A stretch of 64,000 nucleotides of DNA from Geminicoccaceae bacterium (GCA_020638495.1 JACKIN010000007.1:1-64000), one strand, 5' to 3'; shown: positions 1 through 6,644, numbered from the stretch's first letter. The notes: generated by a model not told the origin, from the sequence alone. Made by a program: numbers and translations.

Positions 1-13
1 GCATTCCCTTCGG
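1..13 (+). repeat. Left part of family-1 hairpin repeat (element A)
   Basis: These bases are one exon side of the group II intron that follows. Joined to 1894 onward they rebuild the second hairpin of a family-1 compound repeat: arm ATTCCC, loop TTC, arm GGGAAT, with the right arm split by the intron. The first hairpin of the repeat would lie outside the window, so element A is seen only in part. Confidence 0.65.
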
Positions 14-15
14 AT

Positions 16-85
16 CGGGATAGGGGGAAGCCTTGCGGCTCCCCCCTCCCACACCACCGGGCATACGGGTCCGTACCACGGCGGT
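16..85 (-). ncRNA. Group II intron domains V and VI
   Basis: Read on the minus strand, 85-53 folds into a 33-nt hairpin (outer arm ACCGCCG against CGGUGGU, inner UACG against CGUA), the size and form of catalytic domain V. Bases 49-16 form a second hairpin (GGGAGGGGGGAGCC, GCAA-type loop, GGCUUCCCCC then UAUCCC) with an unpaired A, as expected for branch-point domain VI. They lie between the maturase stop and the proposed 3' splice site. Confidence 0.75.
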
Positions 86-93
86 TCGCTGGC

Positions 94-1509
94 CTAAGCG
101 GCTCTGGGCGTCATGACGGGAAGGCCGAGCGCGGCCAAATCTGCGTTCGAGAGCGCGATATTGAGGGCCGGACTGGCAGCAATCCGCCAAGGACCGTGCA
201 CGCTGCCCGCGGTTTGTGCCGCGAGCCGGCGAGGCACGCCCCGTCGGGCCATCTGCCGGAACCGGTTCCAGCCATTGCGCCATTGCTTCCAGGCGAAGGC
301 GCGCAGCCTTCGTCGGAGCCACTGGTGCAGTTCACGCAACACCGACGGCGTCTGACAGAAGCCGAAGTAGCCCACCCACCCCGTAAGGTAGATGCGCAGG
401 TTTTCGATCGTCTGCTCGAGCGAGGCCCCTTTGGTCCGCCGCGTCAGCTCCCGGACCCGCGTCTTGAACCGGATCAGCGCCTGCGGCGCGATGCGCCGTC
501 GGGGTGGCGCCTTGCCGGCCGTGAAGCTGAAGCCCAGGAACTTGCGCCGCGACGGTCGGTCCACCGCGCTCTTGGCTGTGTTCACCCGAAGCTGGAGGCG
601 CTTGGTGACGAAGCTGGTGACGCTCGTCATGACCCGCTCGCCCGCCCGGCGGCTGCGCACGTAAATGTTGCAGTCGTCGGCATAGCGAACGAAGCAATGA
701 CCACGTCGGGTCAGCTCCTTGTCCAGCACATCCAGCATCAGGTTCGACAGCAAGGGCGAAAGTGGGCCGCCTTGCGGGGTCCCCTCGTCCGTCGGCCCGA
801 CCAGCCCATCCGCCGTCACACCTGCGGCAAGAAACCCGCGGATGAGCTTTAGGATGCGCCGGTCGGCAACCCGCTTGGCCACCAGCCCCATCAGGATGTC
901 GTGGTTCATCCGATCGAAGAATTTCTCCAGATCGAGATCGACGACCCAGCCATACCCGTCCGCGATATGCTCTTGCGCCCGGGCCACCGCCTGATGCGCG
1001 GATCGACCGGGACGAAAGCCATAGCTCGCGTCCGAGAACGTCGGGTCCCAAACCGCCTGAAGCACTTGCAGCACCGCCTGCTGGATGAAGCGGTCGAGAA
1101 CCGTCGGTATGCCGAGAGCGCGAACACCCCCGCCGACCTTCGGGATCTCGACACGCAACACCGGCTGCGGCCGGTAAGTGCCGTCGAGCAGCTGGCTCCT
1201 GATCGAGGGCCAGTGGTCCTTGAGGTAGAGTGGCAGGGCGTCGACGGTCATCCCGTCGACGCCCGGCGCACCCCTGTTGCGCCTGACTTGCGCCAGCGCC
1301 CTACGCAGATTGTCACGCTCGACAATCGCCTCCATGAGCGGTCCCAGGACCGCCGGGCTTTCGAGCCGAGGGGCCGCCGTATCGGCTTCGGTCCCTTCGG
1401 GGGCAGCGCTTCGGGCTTCACCCGTCACCCCTTCCCCAAAGGCCAGCTCCAGCTGGTTCTTCTGCCGCCTGGTCGACACGAGATCCCTCGTCCTACTTGC
1501 CGCTTCCAA
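94..1509 (-). CDS. ltrA: Group II intron reverse transcriptase/maturase
   Basis: This 471-residue protein is the intron-encoded reverse transcriptase, which splices its host RNA and drives its mobility. The order is RT0/1 (GAPGVDGMT near residue 81), the first catalytic Asp in DLDLEKFFD (about 191), QGG (247), YADD (276-279) and a C-terminal maturase domain X ending around residue 460. No HNH endonuclease domain follows, so target priming would rely on replication forks or hairpins. The ORF sits in domain IV, with domain V immediately downstream of its TAG stop. It looks intact, so the intron may still be mobile. A weakly conserved N-terminal segment of about 50 residues makes the exact start uncertain. 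Confidence 0.95.
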   Translation of the reverse strand: MEAASRTRDLVSTRRQKNQLELAFGEGVTGEARSAAPEGTEADTAAPRLESPAVLGPLMEAIVERDNLRRALAQVRRNRGAPGVDGMTVDALPLYLKDHWPSIRSQLLDGTYRPQPVLRVEIPKVGGGVRALGIPTVLDRFIQQAVLQVLQAVWDPTFSDASYGFRPGRSAHQAVARAQEHIADGYGWVVDLDLEKFFDRMNHDILMGLVAKRVADRRILKLIRGFLAAGVTADGLVGPTDEGTPQGGPLSPLLSNLMLDVLDKELTRRGHCFVRYADDCNIYVRSRRAGERVMTSVTSFVTKRLQLRVNTAKSAVDRPSRRKFLGFSFTAGKAPPRRRIAPQALIRFKTRVRELTRRTKGASLEQTIENLRIYLTGWVGYFGFCQTPSVLRELHQWLRRRLRAFAWKQWRNGWNRFRQMARRGVPRRLAAQTAGSVHGPWRIAASPALNIALSNADLAALGLPVMTPRAA

Positions 1510-1893
1510 CGTTCAGGCCTTCGGTGAGCTACCTGCCCGCCTACTATGCCCTCTGCTGACTTCTGCGCCGCGATCAGCCGCCTTGCGACGGGCTCATCAG
1601 CCCCGAGGTCGAGGCACGGCGCAGACCTCCCGAGGTAAGTTCGACCGCCTTCCCCGCGCACCCGCCGAATCTACTGCACAGGCCCTTGATGGCCGTGGAC
1701 TTCGCGGTCATCCGCCCGCTCGTCCGCCCTGCACAGCCTCCTATCCGGTTCTTGTCCATCGGGTCGCGGGTTTGCTCCACACTGCCTTCAGACCCCGCCT
1801 CGCGACGACGCCCTTGTGCTTCGCTAACCCTTCGCCGCCATCAGGCTGGGTAGAGGACTTCCACCTCCAAGCTGTCGAACATGCTCGGCACAC

Positions 1894-1924
1894 GAATCGG
1901 ATCGAAGGCCTGCTGGCCTTCGAT
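1894..1924 (+). repeat. Right part of family-1 hairpin repeat (element A)
   Basis: This part contains GAATCGGATC, then hairpin 3 with arms GAAGGCC and GGCCTTC around a TGCT loop, then GATG. The linker TCGGATC, the loop and the trailing GATGGC match the copies at 5116-5180 and 5205-5268. It abuts the IS256-type transposase coding sequence in sense orientation, exactly before the conserved GVKLVI codons, so it interrupts that gene. Confidence 0.8.
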
Positions 1925-2464
1925 GGCGTGAAGCTGGTGATCGCCGACGACCACAAGGGCCTGCGCGCTGCGGCGCGGCGCGTCTTCGATGCGACCCACC
2001 AGCGCTGTCGCGTGCACTGGATGAGGAACGCCTTGGCGCACGCACCGACAAAGCAGCGCATGGCCGTGGCGGCGATGATCAAGACGATCTTCGCGCAGGA
2101 GGCCAAGGCCGAGGCCATGGTGCAGTGGGATGTGGTTGCTGATGCGTTGCGCGAGAAACAGCCCAAGCTCGGCGCGCTGATGGACGCCTCGCGCGAGGAC
2201 GTGCTCGCCTACATGGACTTCCCGAAAGGCCATTGGCCGCAGATCTCGAGCACCAACCCTTTGGAAAGACCAAACAAGGAGATCAAGCGCCGATCCGGTG
2301 TCATCGGCATCTTTCCAAACGACGACGCCATCGCCCGGCTCGTCGGCGCGCTCATGCTCGAGACCAACGACGAATGGACTGTCGCGCGGCGATACATGAG
2401 CCTTGAGACCCTCGCCCGCGTGCCCAATACTGACACCCTCAGGCTGCCCACCGCGGCCGTCTGA
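1925..2464 (+). pseudogene. IS256-family transposase, 3' fragment (copy 1)
   Basis: About 179 C-terminal residues of an IS256-family transposase remain, from GVKLVIADDH (second catalytic Asp) through NPLERPNKEIKRR (catalytic Glu) to the stop. Family proteins are about 400 residues, so the N-terminal half with the first Asp is missing here. It is separated by repeat element A plus the group II intron, and should lie beyond the left window edge. The open frame continues upstream to 1277 only by chance through intron sequence. This copy belongs to a different IS256 subgroup from the one at 4176-5755: their overlapping parts are clearly related but diverged. Confidence 0.9.
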
Positions 2465-2493
2465 TCAGCTTCGAGCCTCTCCGAGGATCGGTG

Positions 2494-2521
2494 CTCCTAC
2501 ACAACGCGCCGGGACACGACC
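2494..2521 (+). repeat. Terminal inverted repeat, right end of IS256-type copy 1
   Basis: The segment CTACACAACGCGCCGGGACA with CGACC after it resembles the ends of the second IS (4107-4134 and 5825-5852), sharing the outer bases GGTCGTGTCCCGG on the opposite strand. It lies 30 bp after the transposase stop, as expected for an IS end. The recombinase frame opens directly at base 2522. Confidence 0.75.
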
Positions 2522-2572
2522 TCGCTTGGCACGGCAGACCTTCTCGAGGCCGAGCGGCGACTCCTCGAATGG

Positions 2573-3535
2573 GTGACGTTCAACGAGGTGCTGGAGCGGC
2601 GAGAGCGGCAGCCGCGGGAGCTCCTCTTCGCCAAGCTCGCCTTGCGTTACTCGCAGCACCACGGCCAGCACACTCAGATGGCGTCATCGATCCGGCGCAT
2701 CCTGGCCATGTGGACCGAACGGTTCCCCGATGCCGTCGTGGCCGATCTGACGATGGCACGCCCGCAAGCTTTCAAGCGCGAGCTCGAGGCCAAGCACTCT
2801 TCGAGCTACGTGGCCAAGATCTTGCGCATGGGCCGTGTGGTGCTCTCGTGGGCACATCAGAACGGCGACTTAGACGCGGTGCCGCCCTGGCCGAAGGTGA
2901 GCGAGACGAACCGGCCACAGCGGCGTCTGACAGCGGCCGAGCTGGCCCGACTGCTGGCGGCGATCGAGGACGAGTCGATCCGGCGCTTCGCCGTCTTGGC
3001 CTTGTCAACCTTGGCTCGGCCTGGCGCCATCCTCGAGCTGACCCGCGAGCAATGCGACGTCGCCGAGCGGCTGACTTACCTGAACCCGGAAGGGCGCCGG
3101 CAGACGAAGAAACGGCGGGCCGTGGTGCCGATGTGCGAGACGGCGGCCGACCTGATCGAGGCGGCCGAGCCCGGCTTGCTTGTGCACCGCATGGGTCAGC
3201 CGGTTCTGCTCAGCTTCATCAATCAGGAACTGGCGAGGGCAGGGGAACGAGCTGGCATCGAGGGCCGACCCGTGACGGGCATGGCCTTTCCCCGCACGAT
3301 GGCGCGGGAGTTGCGCCGGCGATGGGTCGAGAGCTGGGCCGTGGCCGGTATGATGGGCCACAGAGAGCAATCGACGACCGAGATTTACGCGATCTTCGAT
3401 CCGGCGGAAGCCGGGTCGCTGGTGCGGGCCAGGGATGGTCTGTGGCTCGAAATAGGCGGGGCCGTAGTGCTGAAGCACAACCTCCGGCCCCAAGTAGCAA
3501 AGTCCAAAGCGTTCGAAAAGCGTTCGAAGGGCTGA
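2573..3535 (+). CDS. Tyrosine recombinase/integrase, 5'-truncated by IS
   Basis: This 320-residue phage-type integrase has a core-binding domain (about 1-110) and a catalytic domain. Visible active-site elements are Arg149 (ARPG), Lys179/180, Gly-His 262-263 and Tyr272 (TTEIYA). The usual HxLR[H/R]T box reads FPRTMAREL at 239-247, so the box II Arg (and its His) appear replaced. The frame stays open upstream from the GTG at 2573 to base 2522, the first base after the IS terminal repeat, encoding residues such as GTADLLEAERRLLEW that look like integrase. I infer that the IS removed the true N-terminus. It ends 31 bp from the CCA end of tRNA-Gly, the usual attachment-site arrangement. Probably inactive. 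Confidence 0.8.
   Translation: MTFNEVLERRERQPRELLFAKLALRYSQHHGQHTQMASSIRRILAMWTERFPDAVVADLTMARPQAFKRELEAKHSSSYVAKILRMGRVVLSWAHQNGDLDAVPPWPKVSETNRPQRRLTAAELARLLAAIEDESIRRFAVLALSTLARPGAILELTREQCDVAERLTYLNPEGRRQTKKRRAVVPMCETAADLIEAAEPGLLVHRMGQPVLLSFINQELARAGERAGIEGRPVTGMAFPRTMARELRRRWVESWAVAGMMGHREQSTTEIYAIFDPAEAGSLVRARDGLWLEIGGAVVLKHNLRPQVAKSKAFEKRSKG
3507..3528 (+). repeat. Perfect 11-bp tandem repeat
   Basis: AAGCGTTCGAA occurs twice head to tail (3507-3517 and 3518-3528) at the end of the recombinase gene, each copy containing the palindrome TTCGAA. The location, just inside the presumed attachment site, would suit integrase arm or excisionase binding. That role is inference. Confidence 0.5.
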
Positions 3536-3566
3536 GCGGTGCCAGCCGCACAGTCGTTGAAGCGCT

Positions 3567-3641
3567 TGGAGCGGGCGATGGGAATCGAACCCACGACATT
3601 CAGCTTGGGAAGCTGACGTTCTACCTCTGAACTACGCCCGC
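3567..3641 (-). tRNA. tRNA-Gly(CCC)
   Basis: On the minus strand the gene runs from GCGGGCGTAGTTC to CGCCCGC, discriminator T, then encoded CCA (3569-3567). The cloverleaf has acceptor GCGGGCG/CGCCCGC, anticodon stem TCAGC/GCTGA with loop TTCCCAA (anticodon CCC) and a TTCGATT T-loop. Its 3' end faces the truncated integrase, so it is the likely attachment target for the element to its left. Confidence 0.97.
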
Positions 3642-3766
3642 CTGTCAGCCAAGAGATAAGCGCAAGCGTGTCGCCATTGCAATGGCTGATCGTGCCGGAG
3701 ATCATACGCGATGGCAGGGTCCTGCGACTTGACGCAGCGCCGAATACCCCCTAACTCGACGCCGTC

Positions 3767-3842
<76 letters not shown>

Positions 3843-3871
3843 AATCCCGAGGAAATCCGAGATGTTACGAG

Positions 3872-3904
3872 ACGGCGGCGGCTCTTTCCATGTCCGCCGT
3901 TTTT
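3872..3904 (+). terminator. Rho-independent terminator of tRNA-Lys
   Basis: Arms ACGGCGG (3872-3878) and CCGCCGT (3894-3900) are separated by 15 nt and followed by a run of five T. It lies 30 nt after the tRNA-Lys gene on the same strand. The rest of 3843-4106 shows no gene. Confidence 0.7.
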
Positions 3905-4311
3905 CATGTCCGCACAGTGTCCGCTTATCGGCGCCGGTGTCCGGCCGGTAGTGCCAACCGCTTGCCGTCATGGCGGTCTCGGGCCTATGACAATAGCGTG
4001 GGAGCGACCCGCCGCGAGCCGGCTTCCATGACGTCACGCCAGGGTGGCCAGGACGCGAGACGAAACGAGGCGTGGCACCTTCTTTCACTGAGTGAGGGTG
4101 CCATGAGATCGTGTCCCGGGACGTGGTGTAGCTGAGCTGTGCCCAGCGCTTTCTCCGGTCTCGGCCGGTTGTTGGTCAGCCTGTCACGTAGAGGAGGCTG
4201 ACGGCTTCATCATCGTTGGTCTGGCCGATGCTCTCGAGGGTCATGTAGCGGGCGCGCTGGACGGCCCACTCGTCGTTTTGCTCGAGGAGCAGGGCGCCGA
4301 CCAGGCGGGCG

Positions 4312-4343
4312 CCACCCCATGCGGCAGGCCGCATGGGGACCCC
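4312..4343 (+). repeat. Family-2 hairpin repeat D
   Basis: The hairpin CCCCATGCGG, loop CAGG, CCGCATGGGG is preceded by CCA and followed by ACCCC. It interrupts the transposase between codons for ITR and LVGA with a net gain of 37 nt, shifting the frame. CCCG flanks the insertion on both sides, a possible 4-bp target duplication. It matches the repeat at 5000-5031 in inverted orientation, with a compensating pair change in the stem. Confidence 0.8.
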
Positions 4344-4707
4344 GGGTGATGGCGGCTTCGTTGGGGAAGATGCCGACGACGTCGGTGCGGCGCTTGACCT
4401 CGCGGTTGAGGCGCTCGATGGGGTTGGCGCTGTGCAGCTTGGCACTGTGCTGCTGCGGGAAGGTCATGTAAGCGAGGACGTCGGGCTCGGCCTCGTCCAT
4501 GAGCCTTGCCAGGCGATCGATGTTTGGGCGCAATTGGTCGGCGATGCGGCGCCACTGTTGACTGGCGGCTTGAGCATCATTTTGCGCAAACGCCGTGGCG
4601 ATGAAGGCGGAGACGACGCGGCGACCGCTCTTGCCGGCGTGGGCCAGGGCGTTGCGCATGAAGTGCACCCGGCAGCGCTGCCAGGTCGCTGTGAAGATCT
4701 TCGCGAC

Positions 4708-4760
4708 AGCAGGCGATCGATCCGATCTCCAAAGGAGACGGCGCCAGCAGGCGCCGGAGG
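4708..4760 (-). repeat. Family-1 triple-hairpin repeat C (3' truncated)
   Basis: Read on the minus strand: CCTC; hairpin 1 CGGCGCC-TGCT-GGCGCCG; hairpin 2 TCTCC-TTT-GGAGA; linker TCGGATC; then GATCGCC-TGCT, after which the transposase resumes. The right arm of hairpin 3 is missing, so the copy stops exactly at the hairpin 3 loop. GTC flanks both sides, which could be a 3-bp duplication. Net gain is 59 nt in the codons between KAAV and AKIF. Confidence 0.85.
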
Positions 4761-4999
4761 GGAGACGGCAGCCTTGATGCCTTCGTGCGCGTCCGAGATC
4801 ACCAGCTTCACGCCGCGCAGCCCACGTCGGGCGAGTTGGCGCAGGAAGTCGGTGCAGAAGGTCTCGGCTTCCGAGGCCCCGATCGACATGCCGAGCACTT
4901 CACGCCGGCCGTCGGTGTTGACGCCGACGGCGATGATCACCGCCACGGAAACGATCCGGCCGATCTGGCGGACCTTCACGTAGGTGGCGTCGATTCGCC

Positions 5000-5031
5000 G
5001 GGTCCCCATGCAGCCCGCTGCATGGGGTGGC
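5000..5031 (-). repeat. Family-2 hairpin repeat E
   Basis: On the minus strand: CCA, then arms CCCCATGCAG and CTGCATGGGG around CGGG, then ACCC. It sits between codons for WPYLW and IDATYV with a net gain of 36 nt, reading in frame as [12 protein letters not shown]. Relative to copy D the stem pair A-T replaces G-C, so pairing is kept. Confidence 0.8.
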
Positions 5032-5115
5032 CAAAGATACGGCCAGTCGCCTTCGAGAGGACGGTTGAGGAACGCGCCGACCCGCTCGTCGATCTCCTCG
5101 CACAGCCTGGAGACC

Positions 5116-5180
5116 CCTCGCCGGCCTGCTGGCCGGCGTGCCTTCGGCAATCGGATCGGCGGACCTGCTGGCCGCCGATG
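5116..5180 (+). repeat. Family-1 triple-hairpin repeat B2
   Basis: Plus strand: CCTC; hairpin 1 GCCGGCC-TGCT-GGCCGGC; hairpin 2 TGCC-TTC-GGCA; linker TCGGATC; hairpin 3 GGCGGaCC-TGCT-GGCCGCC with one bulged A; GATG. It is the only complete copy oriented against the transposase. It lies 24 bp from copy B1 in inverted orientation. Confidence 0.88.
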
Positions 5181-5204
5181 GCGTCTTCGAGATCCCGCCC
5201 ATGC

Positions 5205-5268
5205 CATCGAGGGCCAGGAGGCCTTCGATCCGATCCCTGGAAGGGACAGGGCCAGCAGGCCCTGGAGG
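5205..5268 (-). repeat. Family-1 triple-hairpin repeat B1
   Basis: Minus strand: CCTC; hairpin 1 CAGGGCC-TGCT-GGCCCTG; hairpin 2 TCCCT-TCC-AGGGA; linker TCGGATC; hairpin 3 GAAGGCC-TCCT-GGCCCTC (one mismatch); GATG. It interrupts the transposase between codons for DELVK and MGGISK. Confidence 0.88.
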
Positions 5269-5393
5269 GCGTCTTGACCAGCTCGTCGACCGACCGCGTC
5301 GACACACCCTGGATATGGGCCTCTCGAATGACCGCCGTCAGCGCCTTCTCCGCCAGCCGTCGCGGCTCCAGGAAACCCGGAAAATACGAGCCC

Positions 5394-5456
5394 ATGATCC
5401 GGCAAGAGCCGGATCATCCGTTTGCCGAAGGCACGACGGCCAGAAGGCCGTCGAGG
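5394..5456 (-). repeat. Family-1 triple-hairpin repeat b
   Basis: Minus strand: CCTC; hairpin 1 GACGGCC-TTCT-GGCCGTC; hairpin 2 TGCC-TTC-GGCA; linker ACGGAT; hairpin 3 GATCCGGC-TCTT-GCCGGATC; AT. It replaces two bases of the host between CTGCGC and GGGCTCG (LRKGSYF codons). The hairpin 3 arms are fully different from the other copies yet pair perfectly over 8 bp. Confidence 0.88.
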
Positions 5457-5594
5457 GCGCAGCTTCGGGAGGCGCAGCTCGACCGTCCCGGCGCGCGTCT
5501 CCCAGACCCGGTCGCGGTCGCCGTTGCGCTACGCCAGCCGCTCGGTACTCCTCTCGCCCCACGCCGCACCGGTCTTGCGGCCAACGTCCAACTC

Positions 5595-5659
5595 CCTCGG
5601 CGGGCAGCAGCGCCGCCGAGGCCGACTGCGAAGCAGCCCGGGCCAGCAGGCCCGGGAGG
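5595..5659 (-). repeat. Family-1 triple-hairpin repeat a
   Basis: Minus strand: CCTC; hairpin 1 CCGGGCC-TGCT-GGCCCGG; hairpin 2 CTGC-TTC-GCAG; linker TCGG; hairpin 3 CCTCGGCGG, loop CGCTGCTGC, CCGCCGAGG. It lies directly after the AAERL codons of the transposase and before GAGTTGGACG. The hairpin 3 loop is enlarged but contains the TGCT core. Confidence 0.85.
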
Positions 5660-6019
5660 CAGCCGCTCGGCGGCAAAGCCCAGCATCTCGCGCAAGAGGT
5701 CAGCGTCGGACGTCTTCTCCAGAAGACCCTGAAGGGCCATCATCTCGTCGGTCATCGGTTCGGTCATCCGGTTCGGATTGGCTGCGCAACCCGACCCTAC
5801 CGGAGAACCGCCGATGGCCGCCGTCAGCTGCACCACCACCAGGGACACGACCGCGGGTCAGGCGCGCGGCGGACTATCGAGCGGCAGATACGGGGCCGAG
5901 ACCTGCCGGGCCTAATCGCGTGCGGCGTGGTGTGATCGGCCGCTTCGGGCGACCTGCTCGTCGAGACCGGCACCGGCGGGTGTGGCTCTCTTGGCCCGTG
6001 CCTGCGGACGCGGTGCGCG

Positions 6020-6520
6020 TCAGTTGCCCGCTTCGCTCCAGACCAGGGGGTGGCGCAGGGGGTAGGCGGGGTTGGAGAGGACGACCTGGGCGCCGAGCTT
6101 GCGGCGGGCGTCGACGAAGAGGGGGGCGCGGAGATTCACGACCTTCTCGACGCCCTTTTCGGTCGGCACCAGGGTGACGACGGCCAGGACCATGAGCTCG
6201 CCGCAGGCGATGTCCAGCATGGCGCGGACGTCCTCGATGTCCCGGCGGCGGATCACCGGCACGTCGTCCGGCAGGACGACCACGATGAAGCCGATATCCG
6301 GCACGCCGACCGCCTGCAGCATCATGAAGTCGCTGTCGAGGTCGGGGATCGGATCGAGCTGGAAATGCTCCGCCTCCGGGAAGCCGGGCAGCCCGCCGCG
6401 GAACCGGAACTGCCGGTCGGGGTCGAGCGGCACCGGGCCGAAGCGGGTGGCCAGGACATCGGCAGCCTCTGGCAGCGCCCTCCCGGCAGCGTCCGTCTTG
6501 TCCATCTCGGCCATCATCAT
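6020..6520 (-). CDS. fliW: Flagellar assembly factor FliW
   Basis: FliW is a small cytoplasmic protein. In characterised bacteria it binds flagellin and blocks the translational repressor CsrA, tying flagellin synthesis to filament assembly. The 166-residue product shows the family pattern: TRFG near residue 25, GLPGFPEAEHF, a central valine-rich strand (FIVVVLPDD) and NPAYPLRHPLVW at the C-terminus. No flagellin, csrA or other flagellar gene lies nearby, so the gene stands alone between the decayed IS and a sugar transporter. Several ATG codons lie at the start (MMMAEM); the first is used here. No sigma-28 promoter was recognised upstream. Confidence 0.93.
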   Translation of the reverse strand: MMMAEMDKTDAAGRALPEAADVLATRFGPVPLDPDRQFRFRGGLPGFPEAEHFQLDPIPDLDSDFMMLQAVGVPDIGFIVVVLPDDVPVIRRRDIEDVRAMLDIACGELMVLAVVTLVPTEKGVEKVVNLRAPLFVDARRKLGAQVVLSNPAYPLRHPLVWSEAGN

Positions 6521-6644
6521 GGGCTTCTCCCGTGCACAGAGCCCGTTGCACCTCCGAGCGATCCTAGACGATCAGCGTTAACGGGCGGTTAACAGCCGGC
6601 GCAGGTCCTTGCCCTCCCGGGCAGCCCTGGCGATTTCCGGCGCG

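Larger units (their letters stand above)
14..1893 (-). mobile_element. Group II intron with its reverse transcriptase
   Basis: The minus strand begins GTGTGCC at 1893, matching the group II 5' consensus GUGYG, followed shortly by a domain I-like stretch with GGAGGTGGAAGTCC. It ends after domain V and VI hairpins at GAT (position 14), matching the usual AY 3' end. The maturase ORF lies in between. The 1880-nt length is normal for a bacterial intron with its ORF. The intron interrupts a family-1 hairpin repeat, 10 nt downstream (in intron sense) of a perfect 7-bp hairpin. Class C introns are known to insert next to terminator-like hairpins. I place the ends by consensus and by how well the joined exons rebuild the repeat; the class is not assigned with certainty. 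Confidence 0.85.
4176..5755 (-). pseudogene. IS256-family transposase, interrupted (copy 2)
   Basis: The gene reads from [19 protein letters not shown] (5755) to SLLYVTG and stop. Removing seven hairpin insertions rebuilds a nearly full IS256 transposase: the three catalytic positions are in [16 protein letters not shown] and NPIERLNREVKRR. Insertions lie at about 5595-5659, 5394-5456, 5205-5268, 5116-5180, 5000-5031, 4708-4760 and 4312-4343. Some shift the frame (net +59 at the 4708 site, +37 at the 4312 site), while the one at 5000 is in frame (+36). Independently, the host sequence carries a TAG where LAQRNG is expected (about 5531), so the gene is dead even without the insertions. Mobilisation could only occur in trans. 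Confidence 0.9.
4107..5852 (-). mobile_element. IS256-family insertion sequence (copy 2), decayed
   Basis: The element is bounded by 28-bp imperfect inverted repeats at 4107-4134 and 5825-5852 (23 of 28 positions match), beginning GRTCGTGTCCC. It contains one transposase gene on the minus strand. No clear target duplication is visible at its edges. Seven short hairpin repeats of two families interrupt the transposase. The total length of about 1.75 kb exceeds a normal IS256-type element (about 1.3-1.4 kb) by roughly the sum of these insertions. Confidence 0.85.

Noticed and set aside
1277..2464. A 395-residue protein covering the whole open frame 1277-2464
   Set aside because: Only the part from 1925 matches IS256 transposase; the earlier part is intron RNA and repeat sequence read through by chance.
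4312..5659. CRISPR array or integron attC sites as an explanation of the palindromic repeats
   Set aside because: The repeats are not evenly spaced, occur in both orientations, and the intervening sequence is transposase coding sequence and not spacers. The attC core RYYYAAC is absent.
5116..5659. The family-1 hairpins as ordinary rho-independent terminators
   Set aside because: No T-runs follow any hairpin, three hairpins occur in tandem, and they lie inside a coding sequence.
4098..5862. Target-site duplication around IS256 copy 2
   Set aside because: The 8-9 bp outside each inverted repeat do not match each other.
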